Made by a program: the position numbers and the translations under genes. Below are positions 26,331-51,218 of a stretch of 64,000 nucleotides of DNA, one piece after another. The first letter of the stretch is position 1. Every line of letters begins with the position of its first letter. This DNA comes from Aphelocoma coerulescens (lineage: Eukaryota > Chordata > Aves > Passeriformes > Corvidae), in contig NC_091019.1 in NCBI RefSeq assembly GCF_041296385.1, positions 13,718,531-13,782,530 on the forward strand, in the 5' to 3' direction. The notes under the pieces are model-generated. The model had not been told where the DNA came from and made no database searches. It was given only the letters and a program-made list of their open reading frames with translations.

Positions 26331-27009
26331 TCTGTATGATGTTTCATTTTCACCATGAACACTGTGGTTATTAATCTTTTAAGTGCTTAATATATTTTCC
26401 AAAGGGAAATATATATCTTTAAAATACTTATTCTTCTGACACCCACGAATTGTCCCTGTGCTGTGGGAGACACACCAACTCCCTGATATCCATTAGGGAC
26501 ATGGACTTTTAAAGCTAGTATCAGTGTTTGATATATGTCAAATATGCCAGTTTCATGGGTTTGGATTTTCCATGTTTCAGTTTCATGGTTTTATACCGAA
26601 ATTGTCACAGTGGATGTTCAGGTGGGTGTTTGGGCAGCCAAGGCTACCCTCAGGCTGGGACTGCAGCACCCTCTTCACGGAACTGCCCCCGTTGCTCTCG
26701 GGAGAGATTTCTCACCCATTATGAAAACCATGTTAGCCAACACTGCAAAAATGTCTGTTAAGTCGGGAAACATTTTATACAGATACCTCATTTCACCTTG
26801 CGGCATTAGAGGGCAATTTTAGTACCTCACACACCAGCGGCAGCACCGGCACCCTCATAACTCTGACTCCTACATGTCCCCACAGACGGCCACAAACCCC
26901 TTGATCTTCGGGCCTCGAGTGCCCAAACCACAGGGTGAGGCAGTGGGAAGCAGTGAAGGAAGGAAAGAACTGCGCTCCGCCTTTCCCTGAGGGTAGGAGC
27001 CTCGTCAGG

Positions 27010-27400
27010 GCAACCAACGCCTTCCCTGAGGGAGGGGGCGCGAGGCAGAAAACGGCGCGAAAGAGACGGGGCGCGAGCGAGGAGGAGCGCGAGCGCCGCG
27101 CCCCCGCTCCATCCTCGCTCGCGCGCGCGCGCGCGCGTCACCCCGGCCCGCGCCCCCGCAGGCAGCGCCGCTCCCCCGCGCATGCGCGGAGCCGCCCAAC
27201 CGTCCCGGCGCGGCTCAGTTCGAACTCGTGAGGGGAGCGCGGCCGCCATGGAGGGGCGGCTCTCCCGCATCCCCGTGTGCGCCCGGCTCCACCGCCCCGA
27301 GCCGTTCGCAGGTGGGTGCGAGGCACGGAGGGACACCCGGGGGGCACGGCTGGCGGGGTTCGGCCGAGGGGTACGGGGGGGCGCCTGCGTTAGGGAGCTC
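27010..27400 (+). promoter_or_regulatory. KNSTRN: CpG island and promoter of KNSTRN
   Basis: A dense CpG block surrounds the KNSTRN start codon at 27248 and first donor at 27312. It contains an uninterrupted (CG)9 run at 27120-27137, about 110 bp upstream of the start codon. No TATA box is seen. Confidence 0.7.
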
Positions 27401-30400
27401 CATGGCTGCCTGGCGGCTGTTCCAAAATCTAATTAGAAGTTTTATTGCACTGTTTTGTCCTTATTTAGGACTTAGGTTAATGCTCAGCCTGGTGTGTGTA
27501 CCCTCCACCGGCTGAAGGCAGCGGCCCATTGATGTGAAAGATGCTTCATTCACAGTCTTTTACTTTTCTAAATCTTTTAATTCTGCTTACAGCACTTTAT
27601 AGCATTTTATAAGCGTGAGGCACCCAGGCTTAGCGTTAAAAACGTGGGGGCTGGGCTGTATCGGTGGAAACTCCACGTTGCTCTAGTGTAAATGTGCTCA
27701 TGGGTGTGTCATTTGAAAAATACTTAACTTGAGAGAGAAAAAGCAACTTCCTAAAGCCACTGAGCGAACATATCTTTGTATACTCAAACAGTTGTGATTT
27801 AAGAGAAATAAACTCTATATAAAAAGCTAGTTTTCTTTGGTACTTTAGTAGCTATTCACTCACAGCAAAATATGGAGGTCTCTTAGCAGAGTTTCATGTG
27901 GGCTGTGTTTGTTTTGCTTCCAGTATTGAACAACAACCTTGTGACACGATATCTGCTTGATGTTGAGACCTTCTTTATTGTATATTATCATTTCAAACTC
28001 TCATTAGTGCTAGCGTGGTAATTATAATTTAACAGATATGTCTGCATCTAACCTATTTGTGGCTTGTTCTGGACCCTTGATCCTGGGTAAAACTTGACGA
28101 CTGCTCTTAGTTAGTTCTACCTTAAAGTCTCCATTCTAGCCAGATATAACTGCTTTACCTGAAATTAAAGGCTTAAGAGACCTTAAAGGGAGTATTTTCT
28201 AGGCTGTGGTGTTTTCACAGTTGTCTTTTTTTCCCAGAATTGCAAATGACTTTTCCTTCAAAGAGAAAATGTGTCAACAAAACATCAGAGCAAGAGTTCA
28301 GCAAGGTTCCCAGTTTTAACTTTGCCTCAAACATTCCAGCGGACAATGTCTTCAAGGCTGCAAACCAAGGGTAAATCAAAGCAAAATACTGATGGTTTTA
28401 TTTGGCAGATGTCCTAAAGATGGCTCGTTTTGCAGATTGCGTCAAACTAACAGGCTTGGTGATCTGCAAGGACATAGTAATCTTCTGGTAATTGTATTTT
28501 ATCCCTCTTTTAAGGTTGCCTAAGTCTGACAAGAAAGTGGAAGTGGTTTCAAAGAAGACAGTGACAAGACGGTACGTCCCTGCCATCTCTGTTAGCTGTC
28601 CTCGTGCCGTGCTCTTCCCCCATGGAGGCTCGTGGTGAGCTCTCACCCATGTGCAGCTTTTCTGCCAAGTTTGCTGGTTAAATCTGTTGGTCAGAAACAA
28701 AAGCCAATGCTTAAAAGAGGGCATATTTGTGAAATTGGGAGGTGTGCAACACTGGTATTTTGCCCCTGAGTCTTTGCTCTTTGACTCCATAGCCCTCTCA
28801 GCAGATACCAACTAGAAGCAGAGCTGAAAAACAAGAATCAGTTGGTGGAAACACTCAAACAACAGCTAGCAAGATCAGAGGTAAGGATAGGAGAGAAAAA
28901 TAAATAAATCATTGAGTAATTTCCATCTTCTGATCCATACAGAGTCATGTCAAGGATTGTCTTGCTTGTTTTCTTGTCTTCGTCAGAATCTCTTTGTATT
29001 CTTCTGCAAGTTGTTTTCCCATCTGCTCAGCTCTGGGAAGGCCAAACTGGGAATATTTTGACTGGTTCTGGGCTCCTGGTACAAAAGAGAAGTGGATATA
29101 CTGGACAGAATTCAAGAAAGGGCCACAGAGATGGTTAAGGGACTGGAGGAAAGGCTGAAAGAGCTGGGACTGCTCAGGGACTTCTGTTTCAAACAGATCT
29201 GGTTTTGTGGAATCAGATTCAGAACTGGCACTTCATTATTCCCTGTCTCAGAGATAACTCTAGGACATGCTTAGTACTACTTCTGTCATGTACAGGAGGC
29301 CCTCCTGGTAACCTACAGCTGTAAAATCTCACGTTATTTTCCAGTTCTCAATCTGTGGGATGATCATTCCTCTTATCTCACATCTTGATTTTCTTAAGAG
29401 CCTCTGAGGCTTCCTATGAAATGTTCCCAAAGCTTCTGACACTATCAGCCAGATCACCCTAATCCACATGCTTATTGATCCTCTTGGAGAATTACAATCA
29501 ACTTGGGAGGTTGATCAGCTTATCCAATTTCTTGGTAATATCTGGTTTGTATAGGGAATCATGCTGTGGCTTAAAGATATAAAACACCCTTTCCTTCACA
29601 ATGTTTATATGCTTCTCAGTGTGTGCATTATTTATATAAATGAGAGGGAGCACAAGAAAAGATAAAGTTGCCTAAAAGGAATTCCTCCATGACCAAATTT
29701 TTCTAGTAATTGCTCTGATGTGTGGATGTGATAAATGTATTAATCCTGTCAAGAAGGAGCGAGGACCTGCAACAGCCTAATTTGCTGTGCTGGTAGAGAC
29801 AGAAGGCAAGGTCTGATTCTTGGTGCCAAGTGCAGCACTTATGGAGTTGTTATTGTCAGTATTACTAAGGAGAAGAAAATCTTGGAAACTTGCCTCACTT
29901 GCAACCTGTGTTAATGGCAGAGCACCATACAGTTAAGGGAGTTGAAGAAGGAGAATGAGAGACTGGTCCACGAAGTTGAGAAGTTCAAGCAGATCCAGGA
30001 GACTTGCATGATGATTTTAGAAAGGAGAAACATTGGTCCTGGTAAGGAGTTTGCACTTCCCTTACATCCTGGTACTCCTTCTCCAGAATGTTTTGGGTTT
30101 TTTTTCCTTCTGTTGTGACTATTCCTAAGAAATTTGGACCATGATTCCTTGGTAAAGGAATACTGCTGGAATTCCAGAGTTTGGGGGGTTTTTTTGTGGT
30201 TTAAGAGAAAAGGCTGCTTCCTGTAGTAGGCCCTGGCCTGGATAAAGTAACTTAGTATTTCCTGCTGTAGAAAAGCTGTTTGTTCTCAGAGCACTCTGTG
30301 TATTAGAGGTTCACTAATGCACCTCCTGAATTAGTTACAGGCAGCAACATAGAGGAGGAAAAAGAGACGCGCGCTTGCCAGGAAAAGACAACAGTAAGAA

Positions 30401-31292
30401 AAGCTTGAAGTGGGCTTTGGAGGGGTCTGTGTGCCCCTACCCTTCTCTCTGATGCTGAAACAGCTGAGACTCACTTTTATTTGCATCATATTAAAAGTCA
30501 TTTTCCTTCTGACTCTTCAGATGCTAACTAAGAAGGTCATAGAAGATTTGAAGCTATTTTGTCACACAGTTGCAAAAGAGAAGGAGATGCTTGAGGTAAG
30601 ACTGACTCAACCAGGCAGTGAGCACCAGGTGCTCAGGGTGATTTTTTTTGCTCCTCCCAATCCTCCTTTCTCCAGGTGAACCAGAAGAAAACCTGCAGTA
30701 TTCCTCTTTTAATATAAACCCACACGTTAAGGAAACTGTTACTCCCCTTTTAAATAGAGGGATCCTCCAGCCTGGTTGTTGTTCTTGAAGTCAGAGCATT
30801 TGATTTAACTTGGAAACTGTTGCAGAGCAGTGACCTTGGGGTAATCTCTGGGGCAACCTAGAAGTGTGCAAGTGGCTTCAATAATTACTTATATACAGAC
30901 CAAAACAGTAATTAAGTTACAGTTCTATAATTCTTGATAAGAAGTCCAAGAGCTAAAATACAACTGTTATAGGAGACTTCCTAAATTTTGGTCATAGATA
31001 AATTTACATTTTCCACAAGCAACCAAGGTAAAAGAAATCTCACTTAACTTAGTTTGGGAGGAAGAGCTCAGATGCTTTAGCTGGAGCTGGTTTAGGACTT
31101 GGCTTTGCTGTTCCTTACTCCGCTGTTACTAAAACATGGTGTGCACTGACTTCTCCGCAGACAGCAATGGCCAAGTGGAAATCAGCACAAGAGGAGAAGC
31201 AGCATGCCCTGGAGAAGCAGTCCTACATCCAAGCTCAAATTAAGGAATGGAAAGCCATACTTGAAGGGCTGGGGAAGCTCCTGGCAATGTGA
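27248..31292 (+). CDS. KNSTRN: Kinastrin / small kinetochore-associated protein (SKAP)
   Basis: Eight coding exons: 27248-27311, 28238-28370, 28515-28571, 28793-28880, 29921-30041, 30335-30393, 30521-30595, 31161-31292. All junctions are GT-AG and phase-consistent, giving 242 residues (human 316). SKAP works with astrin at mitotic spindles and kinetochores and tracks microtubule plus ends. Identification rests on exon 4-5 segments PLSRYQLEAELKNKNQLVE and EKFKQIQETCMMILE, which parallel human PLSKQKSEEELKDKNQLLE and EKFRDNCLAILE, on a predicted coiled coil over about residues 88-155, on a second helical part (175-242), and on its place between DISP2 and IVD. Exons 1-3 encode a basic, unconserved region shorter than in human. 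Residues 6-9 read SRIP, an EB1-type SxIP motif. The start has a strong Kozak context (gccgccATGG). Confidence 0.93.
29062..29180 (+). mobile_element. CR1 LINE fragment in KNSTRN intron 4
   Basis: The segment reads like the part of avian CR1 encoding the end of the reverse-transcriptase ORF: a ctcctggtacaaaagaga start, a ggacagaattcaagaaaggg middle and a gagagctgggactg-like end. It is a short truncated internal piece without the 3' tail. Confidence 0.7.
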
Positions 31293-31487
31293 GGCACGAG
31301 GATGCACTGTTTTTTTGCTGTTTTATCCCTAGTTCAGTGGTCTCTGTCAAGCCTATTTCGAGCTAGTCACTGCTCCCCGGCGGGGTAGGGACAGACGGGG
31401 GGCTGAGGCAGCAGTGACGGCCGGTTAGCCTTGTGTGTCGGGCGTTCGCCGCTCTGTTCCGGTCTCTGGTTTCCGTGGGTTTAGTTC

Positions 31488-31493
31488 ATTAAA
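31488..31493 (+). terminator. KNSTRN: Possible KNSTRN polyadenylation signal (ATTAAA)
   Basis: ATTAAA is the only polyadenylation-type hexamer I see between the KNSTRN stop (31292) and the IVD start (31615). It lies inside the IVD CpG island, 196 nt after the KNSTRN stop. Use of this site is inferred from position only. Confidence 0.35.
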
Positions 31494-31614
31494 GGTGCTG
31501 CAAGGACGCGGGCTCAGCCGCGACCGCGCCGGGAGGCGGGTGATGGGGCGGGGCGGGGCGGGGCGTCCCGGGGCCGAGCCGCGCCTGCGCGCAGGCCTGC
31601 GGCGGGGAGCGGCC

Positions 31615-45398
<13,784 letters not shown>

Positions 45399-45819
45399 CG
45401 CCACCAGTACAGAGGCAGCACCGTGACCACCACGAGGCCTTGACCGCGAGGCTGGAATGCACAACTGAGCTTCTTCCTGCCTGCCATTCCAGCATCGTCA
45501 CTTCTGGAATCCCCTCTGCCTGCTCTGGGAACAGATGCTGCTGGACTGGGCTTGGACAAAATTAATCAGGGGGTACATGGAAGGAGAAGTGTTCTTTCTC
45601 TTTTGTGATCATCCTGATTCATGCTGTTCATGCGCTGTTGGTTCTCAGATTTGCAAGGCAGAGGTTCATCCCCCCACCAGGCAGGCTGGCAAGGGGTGTG
45701 CAGCCACTCCTGCACACAGAAAGTCAATCCAAACCCACCAAAAATGGACAATGAGGGAACAACTTTGTTCTTTCCAAAAAGCCCGGAGTGCCGTTAAACA
45801 GTTAGAATTTAGCATATTG

Positions 45820-45878
45820 CCATTGGAAGGTGAAACTTCCTGCTGTAACCTTCCAATGGAAGGTTAATACCTTCCATT
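45820..45878. repeat. Two overlapping perfect inverted repeats in the IVD 3' flank
   Basis: ccattggaaggt (45820-45831) pairs exactly with accttccaatgg (45848-45859) across a 16-nt loop. aatggaaggt (45855-45864) pairs exactly with accttccatt (45869-45878) across a 4-nt loop. The two stems share bases 45855-45859, so they cannot both form fully in one RNA. Confidence 0.85.
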
Positions 45879-46000
45879 GTGGGAACTTGACACCAAGCAC
45901 ATCATGGGGTTGCTATCATGAACGCTCAAAATCATCTGTGCACAAGCAGTGTTTTAGGTGCTGATTCCTAAAACTTCCTTAAATCCCGTGTGTTTCTTTG

Positions 46001-46038
46001 CAGAATTCCTTTCCTATTTGCAGAATTCCTTTCCTATT
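46001..46038. repeat. 20-bp direct tandem duplication
   Basis: The unit cagaattcctttcctatttg (46001-46020) is repeated immediately for 18 more matching bases (46021-46038). The identity of the two copies suggests a recent slippage or duplication event. Confidence 0.9.
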
Positions 46039-47749
46039 CCAGCTGCTTCTGGAGTTATTTGAGTGCAGGCCCGAGTCCTTGCTGCGCTGATTGACTGCTC
46101 CCACCAAGTCATTCCCTCAGAGCTGTCACCATCCATCACTCTGGGGACAGTTAACACGTCCGAGCTGTGTTGTGACATCCGTGAATGAAGCAGGCAGACA
46201 GAGCTGACTTTCTTTGGGGTTTGGTTCCCTCTGAAGGTTGTTGTTTTCCTGTCCTCACACTCCACCTCCGGGCAGCTGAGCAATGTGTTTGTGAGTGATC
46301 TCAGTGAATCTTGTATCCAGCAAATTGGGGCTTATCCAGCTTTTTAAAGGAAATTGCACAGCATCCTGGCAGCCTTTAAATGTGAATCACAAATCAAAAC
46401 GGGCTGCTGGAAATGTGATTGAACAGTTAATTAAACAGTTGCCATGTAGGCAGCTCCCAGCGGTTTTAACAAAACTCACCTTCGACTGTGTGTATTTTTT
46501 TGGTTGTAGTTGACACCTGTCTGTACCAGGTGACAGTAGACTAACACAGAATTTTAAAATGGAGATTTTAAAATTTAAAATTTTAAATTGAAGACAGTTC
46601 ACTTTCCTGAATTGCCAGGTAGGTCACCAAGAGTTTATAAAAGTCACAAAGAGCCAGAAAGAGCTTCTAAAGTCCTGGTGGTAGCACTTTCCTCCAAAAC
46701 TTCATATTTATTCAGCCTCATTGGGTGGGTGCCACCCAGGAAATGTCCCAGGGTTTAATTTTCAGCCTAAATCTCTGGATAGAGAGTGGACAGAGGTGCT
46801 CTGAGCTGCATCTGAAAATGCTGTGGAAGTGAACCTTGAGGTGCACTTCATACCAGAAACACTCGGTGCATTGCTGTACACGGATGTAAGAATTTAGTTA
46901 TGTGACCAGACTTTTATGTTTTACCACAAAATGATTCCTGGATCACTCTTAAGATCCATTCGTGTCAGAGGAACTTTTCTAGGGAGTGTCAGAGCCATAA
47001 CAGGATGATGTGAGATTCAGATTGTTAAAAATAGGTTTTCTAAGGTGGAAGCAACCTAGAGATTTTTAAACCTGTCCTTCAGCACTGGAGAGGTCTGGTT
47101 TTAATACACATAATAAATAATGCCTTCACTTTCCAGGCTGATCAGCATCTTGGAGTTGAAGGTAAAATGAATCAATAACTAACACATCTCAGGACAGGGG
47201 CAGGGAGCGATTCATAAATCCTCACTGCCTTGGGAAAGGGATGGAAGAGCTTTTTTGGGGAAGAGGGGGTTAATCTTTATACTATACTAATAAAATAAGC
47301 CTTTGCTGTGGCCTGTGCTCCTGGGGGGTCCCAGCAGAAGGGAGGTGCAGGCTCTGGTACCCACCAAAGCGCATCCAAGCTGGCAGCAGCAACAGCTACG
47401 GTGTTGCTTTCCCTGCCTATCTCTCCCTCTTCCCAACCATAGTTTTTCCCCATAATTCTCATTTAAAAGAAATACATTTACAGAGGTCATGCAGGCTGTG
47501 CCTCGGGCCTCCTCTGGAGAGCAGCAGAGCTAACAGGGAAAACACAGGGGGCTATGCCTCTGGATATGATCCGAACAGTGTCTGCTGCGGATATGTGGTG
47601 GAAATTGTCCTGGCCTGACAGCCTTTGGCAGGTGGCAGGGCTGGATGTGCTGCATCTTCCCAGTTTTTCAAGATCCTTGCCCTGTTTGCAGCTGGCTGGC
47701 CACTGAGCAGAGAAGGCATGGAGAGCGGGGGGAGTTATTCATTAAGGTA

Positions 47750-48803
47750 TGCAGTGGGTTGACCCTGGCTGGGTGCCAGGCACCCACCAAAGCCTCTCTA
47801 TCACTGCCATCCACAGCTGGACAGGGAGAGAAAATATAACAAAAGTTCATGGGTTGAGATAAGGATTGGGAGAGATCCCTCACCAAGAACTGTCAGGCAA
47901 AACTGACCCAAAGTAGAAATGTTAATTGAATTTATTACTAACAAAATCAGAGCACCTGTTTTTTGCAGAGGCAAAAACCCCTTAAAAACATCTTCCCCCC
48001 ACCCTTCCCTCCTTCCCTGCTCTAACTCCTCCCCCCACAGCAGCACAGGGAGACGGAAGTGGTGGTTACAGTCAGTTCATCACAGGTTGTTTTTGCTACT
48101 GCTCACGGAGAGGAGTCCTTCCCATGCTCCAGTGTGGGGTCCCTCCCACAGGAGACAGCTCTCCATGAACTTCTCCAGTGTGAGTCCATCCCATGGGCAG
48201 CAGTTCTCCACGAACTGGGTCAGTCCTTCAGACACAGCCTGCTCCAAGGTGGATCCCCCACGCGTTCACAGGTCCTACCCAGAAACTTGCTCCAGTGTGG
48301 GCTCCTCTCTCCATGGGTCTGCAGGTCCCTGCACAGGCCTCCTTATGAGCTCACAGCCTCCTCTCAGGCATCTCCCTGCTCCAGTGTGGGGTCCTCCACG
48401 GGCTGCAGGTGGATCTCTGCACACCCATGGCCTTCCATGGGCTGCAAGGGGACAACCTGCTCCACTATGCTCTGTACCACAGATTGAAGATTGAGGGGCA
48501 GCTCCTGCCCCTCCTTCTCCACTGACCTTACTGTCTGCAGGGCTGTTCCTCTACATATTCTCACCCTACTCTTCTCTGGACCCAATTCCATCTGCCCAAT
48601 ATATTTTTTTCCCTTCTTAAATATGCTATCCCAGAGGTGTCACCGCTGTTGCTGATTGGCTCAGCCTTGGCCAGCAGCACATCCATCTTGGAGCTGCCTG
48701 GAATGGGCTCTGCTGAACGTGGGAGAAGCTCCTGGCAGCTTCTTACAGAAGCCCCCCCTGTAGTCCCCTGGCTACCAAAACCTGGCCATGCAAACCCAGT
48801 ACA
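47750..48803 (-). mobile_element. Avian endogenous-retrovirus LTR (solo), antisense
   Basis: On the minus strand it starts tgtactgggtttgcatgg at 48803, has a TATA-like atatttaagaaggg near 48620, and ends ccagggtcaacccactgca at 47750, giving TG...CA ends. The interior has repeated short units such as ctccagtgtgggg (plus strand, about 48127-48395) separated by ccatgggctgcag-like segments, a pattern I recognise from a common bird LTR family, probably ERVL-type. No coding remnants and no target-site duplication were seen, so it looks like an old solo LTR. Confidence 0.75.
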
Positions 48804-48850
48804 ACAGAGAGCTTATTTCAGCTGTGTGGGATTTGGAATGAGGTTCAGTT

Positions 48851-49081
48851 AGTGACAGGAGGAGATCGCATAGCCTCAAGCTGCACTGGGGGGGTTCAGA
48901 TGGGATATAAAGAAGAGTTTCTTTACAGAGAGAGTGGTCAGGCATTGGAAGGGGCTGTCTGGGGAGGTGCTGGAGTCCCCATCCCTGGAGGTGAGGAATA
49001 ACTAGGCGATGGCATTCAGTGCTCTGGGTTGGGTGACAAGGTGGGGATCAGGCACAGGTTGGACTCGATCACCTTGTGGTA
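48851..49081 (+). mobile_element. CR1 LINE 3' fragment
   Basis: It begins agtgacaggaggagatcgca, continues with aggcattggaaggggctgtc and ggagtccccatccctggagg, and ends ggttggactcgatcaccttg. It lies 47 bp beyond the LTR. The last 30 bp of the usual tail are missing. Confidence 0.88.
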
Positions 49082-50994
49082 GAAAAGCTGGTCTCACACT
49101 GAGCTGAGGCACTGCCAGTGTTTGATCCAGAAACTCAAGGGAAGTAGAAGATACAGTAGGGAAGATGGGCTGGGTCATCTCTGGTATTCTGCCTCATGCT
49201 TCTCAGGGCAGAGTAGACCATGGCTCCTTCCAGTTTTGGACACAGCTTGAGGTTAAACAGAGACTGTGTTTGTGGGGCTGCCCACAGCGTGAGGGAGCTG
49301 TTTGCTTTATGAACACATCAGGGGCATGGTGTTAAAATCTGCGAGGTAAAACTGTGGAGGGTCTGTGGGGCCAGCTGGGCTTACAGCCCATCCGCCCAGG
49401 GAGCCACAGCCCCGTCATGGGGCTGGGCTGTGGTTAAAGCAAATCTTGCCTTGTCAAGAGAGGTCAAACCACACCGAGAGGTGCAGGATGTGGGAGAGGA
49501 ACTCATGTTTGCACAGCACCTCAGTCAAAGCAGTGGCTCTCCCCAATCCCCCACAGAGACCTGGATGCGGTGGCTTACCTCCAAAAAAGATGTCCTGAGT
49601 CCTGCTGGGGCTGCCAGATGGGATCCCCAGCTTACTGCATTGCTGTGGGACCACTGGCTCCCTCTCAGCAGCTCCCTGGAGAGCCCCTCTGTCCCCTGCC
49701 CTGTCCCACTGCCTGTCCCAGAGGAGGGAAGGAACCCTCACCCCACTTTCAGGGCAGTGGGGAGCATGTGTGCTGGTGTGTATGTGGGACAGAGGATGTG
49801 GTTTCCTGCCTGTGGAGCTGGTCCATGAGGGGAAGGGAGGCTTTGGTAATCTGTGGGAAGGATGATGTTTCCCTCCCGTGCTGGGCTTTGAGCAATTTCA
49901 GTACAGGGTGACACATAACGAAAGTGTCATCGCGTCCTGGTTTCACTGTACAGAGATGCGCTGAAGCCAAGCCCTGCGGTGATGCTCCATCCCTGTTCGC
50001 GAGCGTCCCTCCTGCTCCTGCCTCCCTCTTGCAGCCCAACACGAAGTGTTACTCAAAATCTCTGTGTATTCCCGCTTGCCTCAGCCTCCCCGGGGCTCCG
50101 GGCAGCAATCGCTGAGGTTCAACGCCGCTGCTGGAGCACGGACCTGCTGCTGTGTCACCTCCGCGTTCCCACATGTGGGTGATGAGTCGGTTTCTTTACC
50201 AGGCTGGAGTGAGAGCCCACGGAGCCACACGCATCCGCGGTCACGGATGCAGGCAGAGAGGACGCGATCCCTGCGTCCTGGCCGCTCTGTCGCTGAGTCT
50301 TGCCTGTCAGCTGCCCGCTCCTCCCGCACAGCTGTGCCGGCCACGCTCCCCTCGCAGCGAGGCACCCGCTCCTCCCAGCCACGGCCCCGCAGGAAGATTA
50401 GAAAGAGATTTCTTTTCAATCTATACAAGAATTCACAACTGTGAAGGGGAGACAAAAACATTCTTGAGCCGAGGGGACAATATTGTGCGAGGGAGGCCCG
50501 GGGGGGCTGCGGGATTACTGTAGCGCAGCCCAGGGTCGCCCCGCTTGCACCTGCTGTTTGCTGAAAGGCTGATGCTGAGCAACAAGCAGCTGATGCTGAG
50601 GCCCAGTTGTCAGCCTGAATGGGGGAAAAAAGGCTGGAGCAGCGTGCTCGCCAAAGGGAAAAGGCAGGCGGCCCAGTGCCAGCGGGAGGAGGGAACTGGC
50701 GGTGGGGGGACAGCAGCCGGCTCTCCCTTGGCACGTGGAGCTCCGGGCAGACCCGGAGGTGTGGGTATGCCTGAGGATCTGTCATTCCAAAGGCATCCAG
50801 GAGAAAGGGGATGATCCTGAACCTCTAAAGACGTTGAGGAGGTTGAGAGCATAAGCTCTACCCAAACCACCCTGCTCGCTCCAGCGCTGAGCTGTCACAA
50901 TGGGCAGGAGATGATGTCCCCACCAAACCCAAAACTGAAGTAGCGCTGCCACAGGACATCTTGCCATTGGCTACTGCTGCCCCCAGGCAGGAGG

Positions 50995-51218
50995 AAAGGT
51001 ACATTTCAGGAAGAATTTCTTCATGGAAAGGGTTGTCCAGCATTGTAATGGGCTGCCCATGGAAGTGGTAGAGTCACCATCCCTGTAGGTGTTCAAGGAA
51101 CAACTGGACCTGGCACTCAGTGCTCTAGTCTGATTGACAGGGTGGGGATTGGTCACCGGTTGAACTGGATGATCCTGGACATCTTTTCCAACCTAAATAA
51201 TTCTGGAATTCTCTGATC
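50995..51218 (+). mobile_element. CR1 LINE 3' fragment
   Basis: Clear CR1 3' region: ttcaggaagaatttcttcat, gggttgtccagcattg, ggtagagtcaccatccctg, then catcttttccaacctaaata with a terminal attctggaattctctga. Confidence 0.9.

Larger units (their letters stand above)
45399..47300 (+). other. IVD: IVD 3' UTR and downstream flank
   Basis: Non-coding sequence after the IVD stop. It holds overlapping inverted repeats (45820-45878) and a 20-bp tandem duplication (46001-46038). The first AATAAA hexamers I find are at 47112-47117 and 47289-47294, so the 3' UTR is either long or uses a variant signal nearer the stop. The transcript end is not fixed by the sequence. Confidence 0.5.

Noticed and set aside
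47919..48494. 191-codon open frame in the intergenic region
   Set aside because: It lies entirely within the antisense LTR and comes from its iterated motifs.
50081..50785. 234-codon minus-strand open frame in the IVD-BAHD1 interval
   Set aside because: It has no recognised domain, atypical composition and no visible promoter or splice context, and it sits in CpG-rich DNA where long chance frames are expected. Kept only as part of the CpG-patch finding.
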